From Ga0077536 sp943370145 (GTDB lineage Bacteria > Pseudomonadota > Gammaproteobacteria > Ga0077536): a stretch of DNA of 64,000 nucleotides. Both the position numbers and the translations under genes were made by a program. Below are positions 44,232 through 52,695 of this stretch, in pieces. The notes below the pieces were generated by a model. It was not told the DNA's origin. It did no database searches and worked only from the letters and a program-made list of their open reading frames with translations. Positions within the stretch are counted from its first letter, which is position 1; each line of letters starts with the position of its first letter. The stretch covers positions 5,170 to 69,169 of the forward strand of contig CALRPY020000021.1 of NCBI GenBank assembly GCA_943370145.1, in the 5' to 3' direction.

Positions 44232-44639
44232 ATGAATCTGCAGGAACTCGTGCCGGTTGGCGCCACCGCCAGCCAGCAATTGACCGTCACCCACGATCTG
44301 ACGGTACAGGCGCGCGTGCCCGATCTGCCGCCCGTCTACTCCACACCGAACATGATCCTTTTCATGGAAATCGTCTGCACCGATCTGCTGCGCGACTACC
44401 TGCCCGCGGGCTGGGTATCGGTCGGGGCCTTGGTCAACGTGAAGCACCTGGCCGCGACGCCGGTGGGCTTCACGGTGACAGTGACGGCCAGGGTGGCTGA
44501 GGTCACGAAATCGCTGGTGATCTTCGACGTCGAGGCCCACGATGGCGTCGACCGCATCGGAGCTGGCCAGCATGCGCGCGCCCCGATCGAGCTTGCCCGC
44601 TTCATGGCCGGCACCGAGCGCAAGGCGGCCAGGACGTGA
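44232..44639 (+). CDS. Thioesterase, fluoroacetyl-CoA thioesterase (FlK)-like
   Basis: 135 aa hot-dog protein. T38 (VYSTPNM), E46 (LFMEIV) and H72 (VKHLAATP) have the same spacing as the catalytic T42, E50 and H76 of FlK; R116 in GQHARAP matches FlK R120. The FlK gating residue F36 corresponds to L32 here, so substrate gating may differ. FlK hydrolyses fluoroacetyl-CoA and so protects the TCA cycle. Here the adjacent haloalkane dehalogenase makes a haloacyl-CoA substrate conceivable; this is inference. Confidence 0.85.
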   Translation: MNLQELVPVGATASQQLTVTHDLTVQARVPDLPPVYSTPNMILFMEIVCTDLLRDYLPAGWVSVGALVNVKHLAATPVGFTVTVTARVAEVTKSLVIFDVEAHDGVDRIGAGQHARAPIELARFMAGTERKAART

Positions 44640-44655
44640 TGCAGGAGGGCCCGGC

Positions 44656-45474
44656 ATGAGCGCGCAACACCAGGACGTGCGGAAGGTCACCGTGCAGACC
44701 CTTAAACAGATGAAGGCGGCTGGTGAACGCATCGCGTCGCTGACCGCCTACGACGCCGCGTTTGCCCGCGTCCTCGACGCCGCGGGCTGCGATTTCATCC
44801 TCGTCGGCGATTCTGTCGGCATGGTGGTACAGGGTCATGCGACCACGATCCCCGTGACCATAGACGACATCATCTACCACACCCGTATGGTCGTGCGCGG
44901 CACTCAGCGCTCGCTGGTGATGGCCGACATGCCGTTCATGAGCTACTCATCGGCGCAGGACTGCCTGCTGAACGCGGCGCGCCTGATGAAAGAGGGCGGT
45001 GCGGAAATGGTCAAGCTGGAATGGGGCGAGCTGCAGCTGGACATGGTTTACCGTCTGACCGAATGCGGGATCCCCGTCTGCGCCCACTTGGGCCTCACGC
45101 CGCAGGCGATCCACAAGATGGGTGCCTACCGCGTGCAGGGGCGTGAGCATGCGACCGCCGCGAAGATGATCGAGGACGCGCGCGCGCTGGAGGAAGCGGG
45201 CGCCGACATGCTGCTGCTCGAGTGCGTACCGATGGAGCTCGCGCGCGAGATCACGGCGCATGCCAAGGTGCCGGTCATCGGCATCGGCGCGGGCCCCGGC
45301 GTCGACGGCCAGATCCTCGTGCTCTACGACATCCTCGACATCGCGCCCGGCAAGCGTACGCGTTTTTCCCGCAACTACATCGAACATTCAGGCTCGATCC
45401 ACGCGGCAGTCGCACGCTACGTCGCCGATGTGCGCGAGGGCAGCTTCCCGACCGCCGAATACGCCTTCACCTGA
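44656..45474 (+). CDS. panB: 3-methyl-2-oxobutanoate hydroxymethyltransferase PanB
   Basis: 272 aa, start MSAQHQDVRKVTV at 44656 with AGGAG upstream. Key motifs: LVGDSVGMVVQGHATT (metal Asp), MADMPFMSY (second metal Asp), the lysine in MVKLEWG, AHLGLTPQ and LLECVP (catalytic Glu). Transfers a hydroxymethyl group from 5,10-methylene-THF to 2-oxoisovalerate, first step of pantothenate synthesis. No panC or panD lies near; it is in an acyl-CoA/dehalogenase operon. KLEWG replaces the more usual KLEGG. It may be a second, catabolic PanB. Confidence 0.88.
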   Translation: MSAQHQDVRKVTVQTLKQMKAAGERIASLTAYDAAFARVLDAAGCDFILVGDSVGMVVQGHATTIPVTIDDIIYHTRMVVRGTQRSLVMADMPFMSYSSAQDCLLNAARLMKEGGAEMVKLEWGELQLDMVYRLTECGIPVCAHLGLTPQAIHKMGAYRVQGREHATAAKMIEDARALEEAGADMLLLECVPMELAREITAHAKVPVIGIGAGPGVDGQILVLYDILDIAPGKRTRFSRNYIEHSGSIHAAVARYVADVREGSFPTAEYAFT

Positions 45475-45484
45475 TGGATCACGC

Positions 45485-46342
45485 ATGAATCCAGCCCTGC
45501 AGCAACTGGTCGGCGGCCTGCGCCTGGAGAAACTCGAAGAGAACCTGTTCCGGGGCGCGATCGGCGACACGCTGGTCAAGCGCGTCTACGGCGGCAAGGT
45601 GCTGGGCGAGGCCCTGGAGGCCGCCCAGCTGACCGTCGACGGCGACCGGCCGGCACATTCGCTGCACGCCTACTTCCTGCGCGAGGCGGACGCGTTTCAT
45701 CCGGTGATCTACGACGTGGAACGCAGCCGCGACGGGCGCAGCTTCTCCGCCCGCCGCGTCACCGCTATCCAGCACGGGCAGCCGATTTTCACGATGGAGG
45801 CATCCTTCCATCGCAGCGAGTCGGGCATCGACTACCAGGGCAAGATGCCCGACGTGCCGCCGCCCGAGGACGTGCAGGCCGTGCGCTTCGACTGGGAGAC
45901 CTTCGATCAGCTGCCGGCACGCTACCAGCGCATGATGACCATCGCGGCGCCGTTCGAGGTGCGCCTGATCGACGGCGCGGCCGGTTCCAAGGACGGGCTC
46001 GGCAATCCGATCCGCCGCAGCTGGGTCAGGACGACGGACCGCCTGTCCGACGAACCTGACATGCACCGCGCGATCCTCGCGTACCTGTCGGACTATGGTC
46101 TCATCTGGACCCTGCTTGGCCACCACGGCTTCACGTTGCAGACTGAAAACCTGGTCGTGGCAAGCCTCGATCACGCGATGTGGTTCCACCGGCCCTTCCG
46201 CGTAGACGAGTGGCTGCTCTACTACTGCGAAGGCGTCGCGTCCACCGGCGCGCGGGGGCTCGCCCGCGGGGGCTTCTACACACGCGAGGGTCAGTTGGTG
46301 GTCAGTGTCGCGCAAGAAGGTTTGATGCGGGTTCTCCTGTAA
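45485..46342 (+). CDS. tesB: Acyl-CoA thioesterase II (TesB-like)
   Basis: 285 aa, double hot-dog fold. N-terminal half VYGGKVLGEALEAAQ and HSLHAYFLREAD; C-terminal half SLDHAMWFHRPFRVDEWLLY, where the Asp of SLDH matches the catalytic Asp of E. coli TesB; GARGLARGGFYTREGQLV completes the active-site set with its Gln and Thr/Ser. Hydrolyses medium- and long-chain acyl-CoA. Last gene of the maoC-led operon, 10 nt after panB. Confidence 0.9.
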   Translation: MNPALQQLVGGLRLEKLEENLFRGAIGDTLVKRVYGGKVLGEALEAAQLTVDGDRPAHSLHAYFLREADAFHPVIYDVERSRDGRSFSARRVTAIQHGQPIFTMEASFHRSESGIDYQGKMPDVPPPEDVQAVRFDWETFDQLPARYQRMMTIAAPFEVRLIDGAAGSKDGLGNPIRRSWVRTTDRLSDEPDMHRAILAYLSDYGLIWTLLGHHGFTLQTENLVVASLDHAMWFHRPFRVDEWLLYYCEGVASTGARGLARGGFYTREGQLVVSVAQEGLMRVLL

Positions 46343-46407
46343 TGCAGGGGAGATTTTCCTAGCAAGTTGCCGGCGAGAAGTCCGATACGAGTGGTGCGGA
46401 GAGCACC

Positions 46408-48210
46408 ATGACCACGACCCAGAAACCACGTATCGGACGCTTCGAACTCCATGCCGAACTCGGCCGCGGCTTCCATGGCCGCGTCTACCTCGCATGGGAT
46501 CCCCAGCTGGAACGCAAGATTGCGCTGAAGCTGCTGCTCGGCGCGAGCGGCGACCAGGCGAACCGCGAGAAATTCGTCAACGAGGCGCGCGCCGCCGCAC
46601 GTCTCGCCCATCCGAACGTCATTCCCCTCTATGACGCCGGCGTGCACGGCAAGGTGCCGTATCTCGTATTCGAGTACGTCGAGGGCGTCCTGCTCAGGAC
46701 CCTGCTGCGTCGGCGCGGCGCGTTGCCCCCCGAGGAGGCGGTCGCGCTGTTTCGCCAGATCCTCGATGGGGTCGGCGCCGCCCACGCGCAACAGATTGCC
46801 CATCTCGATCTGTCGCCGAGCAACCTGATGATCGACCGCCAGGGGCGGGTACGGGTCATGGACTTCGGCCTCGCACGTTTCGCGGGCTGCGGGGCCGAGA
46901 GCGCAAAGCCCGGGGAGGTGCACGGCACGCCGCGCTACATGAGCCCGGAACATTTCAAAGGCGGCACGCTGGACGTGCAGACCGACGTATTCGCGCTGGG
47001 CCTCGTATTGTTCGAGTTGCTCGCGGGCCAATCTGCCGTGCCGGCGGGCGGCACGAGTAGCATGCGTGAGGCGATCGTGCGGGGCAAATTCGACTGGGCC
47101 CCGATCACGGGTGCCAAAGTGCCGGCCGAACTCGTCGCGGTGGTGCGGGATGCGATGGCCGTCGACCGGGCAACCCGCTACCGGGACGCGCCCGAGATGC
47201 AGCGTGCGCTGGACGAAGCGGTCAAGGTGCAAGCCGGCCCGACGGAGAGCGACATGGCGGTGCGCTTCCTGTTGCGTCGCCTGCAGCGCCGCTCGGAATT
47301 TCCGGCGTTTTCGAACAGCATCATCGAGATCAACCGGCTCACGGCGGAAGACAGCGCCGCGAACCTCGATCACCTGGCGCTGGTCATCCAGCGTGATTTC
47401 GGCCTGACGAATCGGCTGATGAAGATTGCGAATTCCTCGTTCTTCGACCGCCGCTCGGGCGGGGTGACCACCGTATCGCAGGCGATAAGCCTGGTCGGCA
47501 CACGCCTGGTGCGGATGTTGTGCAACGGCCTGCAGCTGTTCGACCACCTAAAGCGCGGCCAGCCGGCACTGGAGGACTCGCTGGTCAGTTCGTTCGTGTC
47601 CGGCCTGCTGGCACGCCACTTCGGGCTGCGGCTGCGCAAGGACCTCGCCGAAGAGGCCTTCATCTGCGGCCTGTTCAATCGCCTCGGCCGCAACCTGGTC
47701 ATCTACTATCTCGAGGACGAGTACGCGGAAATCGAGCGCCTGGTCGCGGGCGGCATGCCGACACAGCAGGCCGAGCAGCGTGTGCTGGCGACGACGTATG
47801 CCGCCATGGGCGCCGCGGTTGCCAGGAGCTGGAAATTCCCGGCGACGCTGATCGAGAGCATGGCGCCCCGCCTCACCGGTGTCTGGCAATCGCCTGAGAC
47901 GCCGGCGGCCGCGCTGCACGCCTATGGCCACCTCGCGAATGAACTGTGCGAACTGGCGAGCATCGGGACGCCCGACGCGCTGGCGGGTCTCGAGGAGATC
48001 GCAATCCGTTATCGCGGGGTGTTCAGCGGAGAGCCGCTACTGCTACTCGAACTGCTGGGCGCCGCGCTGGACAAGTTCCGCGAACTGGCACCCGTGCTGG
48101 GCGTGAACATTGCGCAGAACGGCTTCCTGGCGCGGGCAGGGCTGTTCCGGGCCCTGGTCCCGAAGCAGGCGGCGATGGCGGCCAGCCCACGGGCAGCCGC
48201 CAGCGCGTGA
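46408..48210 (+). CDS. Serine/threonine kinase-HDOD signalling protein
   Basis: 600 aa. Kinase domain ~10-275: glycine loop GRGFHGRVYL (19-28), ATP Lys K41 (IALKLLL), catalytic loop HLDLSPSN (132-139, HRD changed to HLD and the usual Lys to Ser), intact DFG (152-154) and GTPRYMSPEHF. HDOD domain ~285-490 (FPAFSNSIIEINRLTAED, VIQRDFGLTNRLMKIANSS). HDOD proteins are found in signalling networks. The substitutions in the catalytic loop leave kinase activity uncertain. Cytoplasmic; no membrane helix. GGAGAG precedes the ATG. Confidence 0.85.
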   Translation: MTTTQKPRIGRFELHAELGRGFHGRVYLAWDPQLERKIALKLLLGASGDQANREKFVNEARAAARLAHPNVIPLYDAGVHGKVPYLVFEYVEGVLLRTLLRRRGALPPEEAVALFRQILDGVGAAHAQQIAHLDLSPSNLMIDRQGRVRVMDFGLARFAGCGAESAKPGEVHGTPRYMSPEHFKGGTLDVQTDVFALGLVLFELLAGQSAVPAGGTSSMREAIVRGKFDWAPITGAKVPAELVAVVRDAMAVDRATRYRDAPEMQRALDEAVKVQAGPTESDMAVRFLLRRLQRRSEFPAFSNSIIEINRLTAEDSAANLDHLALVIQRDFGLTNRLMKIANSSFFDRRSGGVTTVSQAISLVGTRLVRMLCNGLQLFDHLKRGQPALEDSLVSSFVSGLLARHFGLRLRKDLAEEAFICGLFNRLGRNLVIYYLEDEYAEIERLVAGGMPTQQAEQRVLATTYAAMGAAVARSWKFPATLIESMAPRLTGVWQSPETPAAALHAYGHLANELCELASIGTPDALAGLEEIAIRYRGVFSGEPLLLLELLGAALDKFRELAPVLGVNIAQNGFLARAGLFRALVPKQAAMAASPRAAASA

Positions 48211-48222
48211 CGTGCGCGGCTG

Positions 48223-48744
48223 CTAGCGCGGCTTCGCAGCACTCTTTTTTCTGGGCGTGGTCTTTGCTTTTGCCTGGGGCTTCGCGGTGCCACGCTTGCC
48301 CCCCTGAACGCCCGCCATCTGCGCCTGCCACAGCTCCTGCGCCTGGGACCAGCCGACGACCGCGCGCGGACTGCCATCCGGATTGATGAACTGGAGTGGT
48401 CCGAGGAAGGTCATGTAGAACTCGCTCGCGACAGGAAAGAAGGTCTTGTCGTGGCGCGCGTTGCACGCTTCGTAGCCATAGCCGAGCGAGGTGGCCGTCG
48501 CGCCGCCCTGGTCGCGCCCGCCCCTTACTTCCATCCGGCCCTTGGTCAGCAGGTACTCGCCCGGGCCGATGTGGATGTGGCTGGCGAAGGATGAGCCTTT
48601 CGGGCAGCTGAAAATCGCGGTCCAGGCGCCCATTTCCGGCGACACGTGGAGCAGCTTCCAGCGGATGCCGCCCGCGGAAAAGGCTTCTGGAAAGGGCATC
48701 CAGGGTTGGGCATCAATCTGGACGTAGTCGGCGGTGGCAATCAT
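48223..48744 (-). CDS. Cupin-domain protein, ChrR/acetylacetone-dioxygenase-like
   Basis: 173 aa from ATG 48744, which has GGGGAG upstream. Cupin strands: FASHIHIGPGEYLLTKGRMEVRGG (part), where His-His-Glu would bind a metal, and a second cupin motif around GPLQFINPDGSPRAV. The C-terminus is a Lys/Ala-rich tail (KAKTTPRKKSAAKPR) that may bind nucleic acid or be disordered. Possible dioxygenase or anti-sigma-like sensor; function unknown. Confidence 0.65.
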   Translation of the reverse strand: MIATADYVQIDAQPWMPFPEAFSAGGIRWKLLHVSPEMGAWTAIFSCPKGSSFASHIHIGPGEYLLTKGRMEVRGGRDQGGATATSLGYGYEACNARHDKTFFPVASEFYMTFLGPLQFINPDGSPRAVVGWSQAQELWQAQMAGVQGGKRGTAKPQAKAKTTPRKKSAAKPR

Positions 48745-48797
48745 CGGCAATTCTCCCCTCTGTACTTTTTTTCGTGGTGACCGCGAGTGCCTCGTCT

Positions 48798-49142
48798 TCA
48801 GCAACTCGCTCCGCAGCCCGGCTGTTGCCGGCCCGCGTCCGCGCGAAGGGCGTCATAGCCCCCTTCGTTCGATACCTGCTCGAAGCCCTGCGCCTCGAGT
48901 GCGAGCTTCGCCATCTGGGCGCGTACCCCGATACCGCAGTAAAGCCTGATGGGACGCCGCTTGTCGCGCGTGACGTCCGAGATGCGGGTGGCGATTTCGT
49001 CATAGGGAATGTTGACCGCGCCATCGAGATGACCGGCCGCGTATTCGTCGGCACTGCGCACGTCGATCCACAGCGGCGCCTCCGCAGCCAGCGCGGGGGT
49101 GGTCAGGACGGCGGTCAGGAACAGGACCAGGCTCATTCGCAT
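48798..49142 (-). CDS. Periplasmic single-domain rhodanese (PspE/GlpE-like)
   Basis: 114 aa from ATG 49142. Signal peptide MRMSLVLFLTAVLTTPALAA, then a rhodanese domain with DVRSADEYAAGHLDGAVNIP and active loop LYCGIGVRAQMA (C69, R74). The Cys carries persulfide in sulfurtransfer reactions. The C-terminus adds two cysteines (GCGASC). Acts in the periplasm. Partner unknown; neighbours (cupin, CbpA) give no clear pathway. Confidence 0.85.
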   Translation of the reverse strand: MRMSLVLFLTAVLTTPALAAEAPLWIDVRSADEYAAGHLDGAVNIPYDEIATRISDVTRDKRRPIRLYCGIGVRAQMAKLALEAQGFEQVSNEGGYDALRADAGRQQPGCGASC

Positions 49143-49248
49143 GGGGGCCTCCCGGGCGTGCAGCATTGTCTTTCCAGAGTCTCGACCCCAGATTAGGCGC
49201 AATGATACACATCATCCAAGTTCCGCCAGAAGCGGGTACTCTTCGCCC

Positions 49249-50175
49249 ATGAAATTCGTCGACTACTACAAGGTGCTGGGCGTCGCGCCGGAAGCAAGCG
49301 CGGACGATATCAAGAAGGCGTATCGCCGGCTGGCACGCAAGTACCACCCCGATGTCAGCAAGGAGCAGAATGCCGAGGCCCGCTTCAAGGAAATCGGCGA
49401 GGCCTATGAGGTGTTGAAGGACGCCGAGAAGCGCGCCGAATATGACCAGTTGCGACGCTTCGGCGGAGACGGCGCGGAATTCAGGCCGCCACCGGGCTGG
49501 CAGCATCGGCCCGCGGGTGGCGGCGGGGACTTCGAGGGGGCGGGCTTCAGCGAATTCTTCGAGGCCATCTTCGGCCGCGGCCGGGGTGGGCCGCAGCGCG
49601 GTGGCGCGTCTTTCAAGCGCCCGGGCGAGGACATTCATTACCGCCTGCCGGTGACCCTGGAGGAGGCGGCGCGTGGCGGCACGCGCACGATCACGCTGCC
49701 CGTGCGGGAAATGGACGGCCGCGGGGGCTTGCGGGAGAGCAGCAAGACCCTGAAGGTCACTGTGCCGCGCGGCGTCACCGACGGTGGCAAGATTCGCCTG
49801 CGAGGGCAGGGGCAACCGGGCGCGGCCGGCGCCGGCGATCTCTACCTGCAAATCGAGTTCGAGCCGCATCCGATCTACACGGTCGATGGTCGCGATCTGC
49901 GCACGGTGCTGCACGTGGCACCGTGGGAGGCCATGCTCGGGGCACGGGTCGAAGTCCCGACCCTCGACGGCACGGTCGCCCTGTCCGTGCCGGCCAGTGC
50001 GCGCGCCGGCCAGCGGCTGCGCCTGCGCGGACGCGGTTTGCCCGGCGAGCCGCCCGGCGACCTGTATGTCGAAATCCAGATCGCCGTGCCGCACGCCGTG
50101 ACGCCCGCCCAGCGCGCGGCGGCCGAAGCCCTGCGGGACGCGTTCCCCGACTTCAATCCGCGCGCCGGCCGCTGA
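49249..50175 (+). CDS. cbpA: Curved DNA-binding protein/DnaJ co-chaperone CbpA-like
   Basis: 308 aa. N-terminal J-domain with YHPDVS (HPD near 34-36) and AYEVLKDAEKRAEYDQL; Gly/Arg-rich linker (GRGRGGPQRGGASF); C-terminal substrate-binding domains without a zinc-finger, as in CbpA rather than DnaJ. Stimulates DnaK and can bind curved DNA. The usual partner gene cbpM is not downstream; the next gene is convergent with a 3-bp gap. Confidence 0.88.
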   Translation: MKFVDYYKVLGVAPEASADDIKKAYRRLARKYHPDVSKEQNAEARFKEIGEAYEVLKDAEKRAEYDQLRRFGGDGAEFRPPPGWQHRPAGGGGDFEGAGFSEFFEAIFGRGRGGPQRGGASFKRPGEDIHYRLPVTLEEAARGGTRTITLPVREMDGRGGLRESSKTLKVTVPRGVTDGGKIRLRGQGQPGAAGAGDLYLQIEFEPHPIYTVDGRDLRTVLHVAPWEAMLGARVEVPTLDGTVALSVPASARAGQRLRLRGRGLPGEPPGDLYVEIQIAVPHAVTPAQRAAAEALRDAFPDFNPRAGR

Positions 50176-50178
50176 CCT

Positions 50179-51204
50179 TCAGCGCCGGCGGGCGCCGCGT
50201 GCCTTGCGGCGCCCGCCGGCCAATGCGTCGAACAGACGATTCTTCGGGTACTCGGCGCCCACCACGTTCTGCAGGGTTGCCGCGCGCACCATCTGGTAGG
50301 TGCGGATACGGAAAGCCGGGTCGCAGGACATGCGGACGTACAGGTCTTTCGGCGTGACCCCGAAGTCCTCCTCGAGCCAGCCCATCAGGTTCTGCGTCGC
50401 GTCGAGCACCGCGTGTTCCATCGGCAGGTTGATGCCGAGCGCGACGACGCTGTCCGGCTTGTCGATGCGCACGCAGGGCAGCCGCTTGTGCTTGACGACC
50501 GTGCAGGACAGTTGCACCGTCGCCCGGGTTTCGTCGGCGATGCCGGTGAACTCGGTGTCGCCCTGGCCGCCGTGGACATCGCCGATGTAGAGCAGCCCCC
50601 CCGCGTGGAAGGAATTGAGGTAGATGGTGTGGCCGGGGCGGATATCGCGACAGTCGATGTTGCCGCCGAAAGAACCCTGACCCAGCACGGAAGTGAACAC
50701 CTCGCGTTCGGGGGCGGTTGCCAGCGTGCCGATGAAGGGCTCCAGGTCCCAGGACAGCGTGTCCGAGTAGCGCGCGGTGCCGTCGCGGGTGTGGCCGCTC
50801 GGGCCCGGGAGATGCTCGATCAGGTGGACGTAGGGCTCGGCGCAGTCGCGGCGGCTCAGCGAATCGGTCAGCGGGCCGATGCCGGGCAGGATCCCCGAAA
50901 AGCCGTAGCGCCAGGGGTCGATCCAGTCGATATGGACTGCCAGCACATCCCCGGCCTCGCAGCCCTCGACGTGGATCGGGCCGACGACCGGATTGAACAG
51001 CGGCGGATGGGCCGCCATCAGTCGCGCCATGTGCTCACCGGTCATCGAGTGGACCAGCGGTTGATCGCTGTCGTCGGCGATGAGGCCGGACAGGGCGTCA
51101 TCCGTCTCGACCTGGAACACTTCGCCCTGCTTGACCCGCAGGCAGGGTTTGTCCCGCGCATCGAAAGCGTACTTCTGGACCTTGCCGCGCTTGACGGTCT
51201 TCAT
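50179..51204 (-). CDS. Acetamidase/formamidase-family amidase
   Basis: 341 aa, usual length. VEGCEAGDVLAVHIDWIDP, ILPGIGPLTD, SFGGNIDCRDIRPG and GDVHGGQGDTEF are family segments; the conserved D/H/C residues of the family lie in these motifs. Members hydrolyse formamide or acetamide to the acid and ammonia; some act on other amides. ATG 51204 is preceded by a plausible GAGG. C-terminus ends in Arg-rich residues (GGRRKARGARRR). Confidence 0.87.
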   Translation of the reverse strand: MKTVKRGKVQKYAFDARDKPCLRVKQGEVFQVETDDALSGLIADDSDQPLVHSMTGEHMARLMAAHPPLFNPVVGPIHVEGCEAGDVLAVHIDWIDPWRYGFSGILPGIGPLTDSLSRRDCAEPYVHLIEHLPGPSGHTRDGTARYSDTLSWDLEPFIGTLATAPEREVFTSVLGQGSFGGNIDCRDIRPGHTIYLNSFHAGGLLYIGDVHGGQGDTEFTGIADETRATVQLSCTVVKHKRLPCVRIDKPDSVVALGINLPMEHAVLDATQNLMGWLEEDFGVTPKDLYVRMSCDPAFRIRTYQMVRAATLQNVVGAEYPKNRLFDALAGGRRKARGARRR

Positions 51205-51296
51205 GTGAAATCATGCTCCTCTGGCTTGGTGCTCTGCTGAGCCTAGACCACAATGCCCGGCCGCGACACTGCGCGCCGAGGGCGCGGATACCCCGG

Positions 51297-51761
51297 ATGC
51301 GCGTTGGACTGATCTCGGACACCCATGGACTGCTGCGGCCAGCGGCGCTGGCGGCGCTGCGCGGTTGCGCGCTGATCGTCCACGCAGGAGACGTCGGGAG
51401 CCGCGACGTGCTGGCGGCGCTTGGGGACATCGCGCCGGTGCGCGCCGTGCGCGGCAACAACGACCAGGGACCCTGGGCCGATGAGTTGCCAGCCGACGAC
51501 GTCGTGCAGGTCGGCGCGCATTTCCTCTACGTGCTGCACGACCGGGCCGAGCTCGACCTCGATCCGGCCGCGGCCGGTTTTCACGTGGTCGTGACCGGGC
51601 ACTCGCACCGCCCGCTGCACGAGATTCGGGACGGTGTCCATTACATCAATCCCGGCAGCGCCGGGCCTCGCCGCTTCACGTTGCCGGTCACCCTGGCCGA
51701 ATTGATCGTCTCCGACCGCGACCTCGACGTCCGCTTCATCGACCTCGCCCGGGCTGGCTGA
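51297..51761 (+). CDS. YfcE/MJ0936-type metallophosphoesterase
   Basis: 154 aa. All binuclear-metal motifs present: SDTHG (D8, H10), HAGDVGS, GNND and GHSHRPL, as in small phosphodiesterases. Predicted to hydrolyse phosphodiesters; YfcE-like. Cytoplasmic. Alone on the plus strand, 92 bp from the amidase gene start. Weak SD. Confidence 0.85.
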   Translation: MRVGLISDTHGLLRPAALAALRGCALIVHAGDVGSRDVLAALGDIAPVRAVRGNNDQGPWADELPADDVVQVGAHFLYVLHDRAELDLDPAAAGFHVVVTGHSHRPLHEIRDGVHYINPGSAGPRRFTLPVTLAELIVSDRDLDVRFIDLARAG

Positions 51762-51944
51762 GGCCGCGGGGCTTGGGCCATGCGCTGGTGGCGTGGCGTT
51801 TGACCATCGCTTTTTCCTGGGTAAGCGCCGCTGGCAAGCCTCCCAGAGCCTGTGCACAATCCCGGTGCCGGATGCGGGCATCGCCCGGGCGGCGCGCATT
51901 CCTCAACCCCTGCGGCCACGGCCGCCACGAAATCACGGGACACC

Positions 51945-52694
51945 ATGCTCGAACTCATGACCCAACCGGAAGCCTGGATGGCTTTCCTGACCCTGACCGC
52001 GCTCGAACTCGTGCTCGGCATCGACAACGTCATCTTCATTTCCATCCTGGTCGACAAGCTGCCCCCGCAGCGGCGCGACATCGCGCGCCGCATCGGCCTG
52101 TTTCTCGCGATGTTCATGCGCATCGCACTGCTGCTGGTGCTGTCCTGGATCGTGGGTCTGCGCGAACCGCTGTTCTCGGTGTTCGACCTCGATATCTCGG
52201 GGCGCGACCTGATCCTGATCGTCGGCGGCCTGTTCCTGATCTGGAAGAGCACCCGTGAAATCCACCAGTTGCTGGAAGGCGTGGAGGGCGAGGCATCGTC
52301 GGCGGTCCGTGCCACTTTCAGCGCGGTGCTGGTGCAGATCATCCTCATCGACATCGTGTTCTCGCTCGACTCCATCATCACGGCGGTCGGCATGGTCGAC
52401 GAGGTCGAGATCATGATCGCGGCGGTGATCGCCTCGGTCGGCATGATGATGCTGTTCGCCGGCGCGATCGGCCGTTTCGTGTCCGCCCATCCGACGATCA
52501 AGATGCTCGCGCTGTCCTTCCTGTTCACCATCGGCCTGCTGCTGGTTGCCGACGGTACCGGCAACCACGTGCCCAAGGGTTATGTGTATTTCGCGATGGC
52601 GTTCTCGGTGCTGGTGGAGATGCTGAACCTGCGGTTGCGCAAGAAGCAGGCGGTGCCGGTGGACCTTCACGAACCGTACTCGCGCGAGCCGTGA
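51945..52694 (+). CDS. TerC-family membrane protein
   Basis: 249 aa from ATG 51945 (MLELMTQPEAW). Membrane helices with paired Asp motifs: LTALELVLGIDNVIFISILV and VQIILIDIVFSLDSIITAVG are family hallmarks. TerC proteins act in tellurite resistance and Mn/Ca homeostasis, sometimes during metallation of exported proteins; the metal here is unknown. No manganese riboswitch was recognised upstream. Two-bp-spaced next gene (GTG 52696) suggests translational coupling. Confidence 0.88.
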   Translation: MLELMTQPEAWMAFLTLTALELVLGIDNVIFISILVDKLPPQRRDIARRIGLFLAMFMRIALLLVLSWIVGLREPLFSVFDLDISGRDLILIVGGLFLIWKSTREIHQLLEGVEGEASSAVRATFSAVLVQIILIDIVFSLDSIITAVGMVDEVEIMIAAVIASVGMMMLFAGAIGRFVSAHPTIKMLALSFLFTIGLLLVADGTGNHVPKGYVYFAMAFSVLVEMLNLRLRKKQAVPVDLHEPYSREP

Positions 52695-52695
52695 C

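Noticed and set aside
51762..51944. A manganese (yybP-ykoY) riboswitch before terC
   Set aside because: I looked for the conserved core in the 183-bp gap and did not find it; a covariance search would be decisive.
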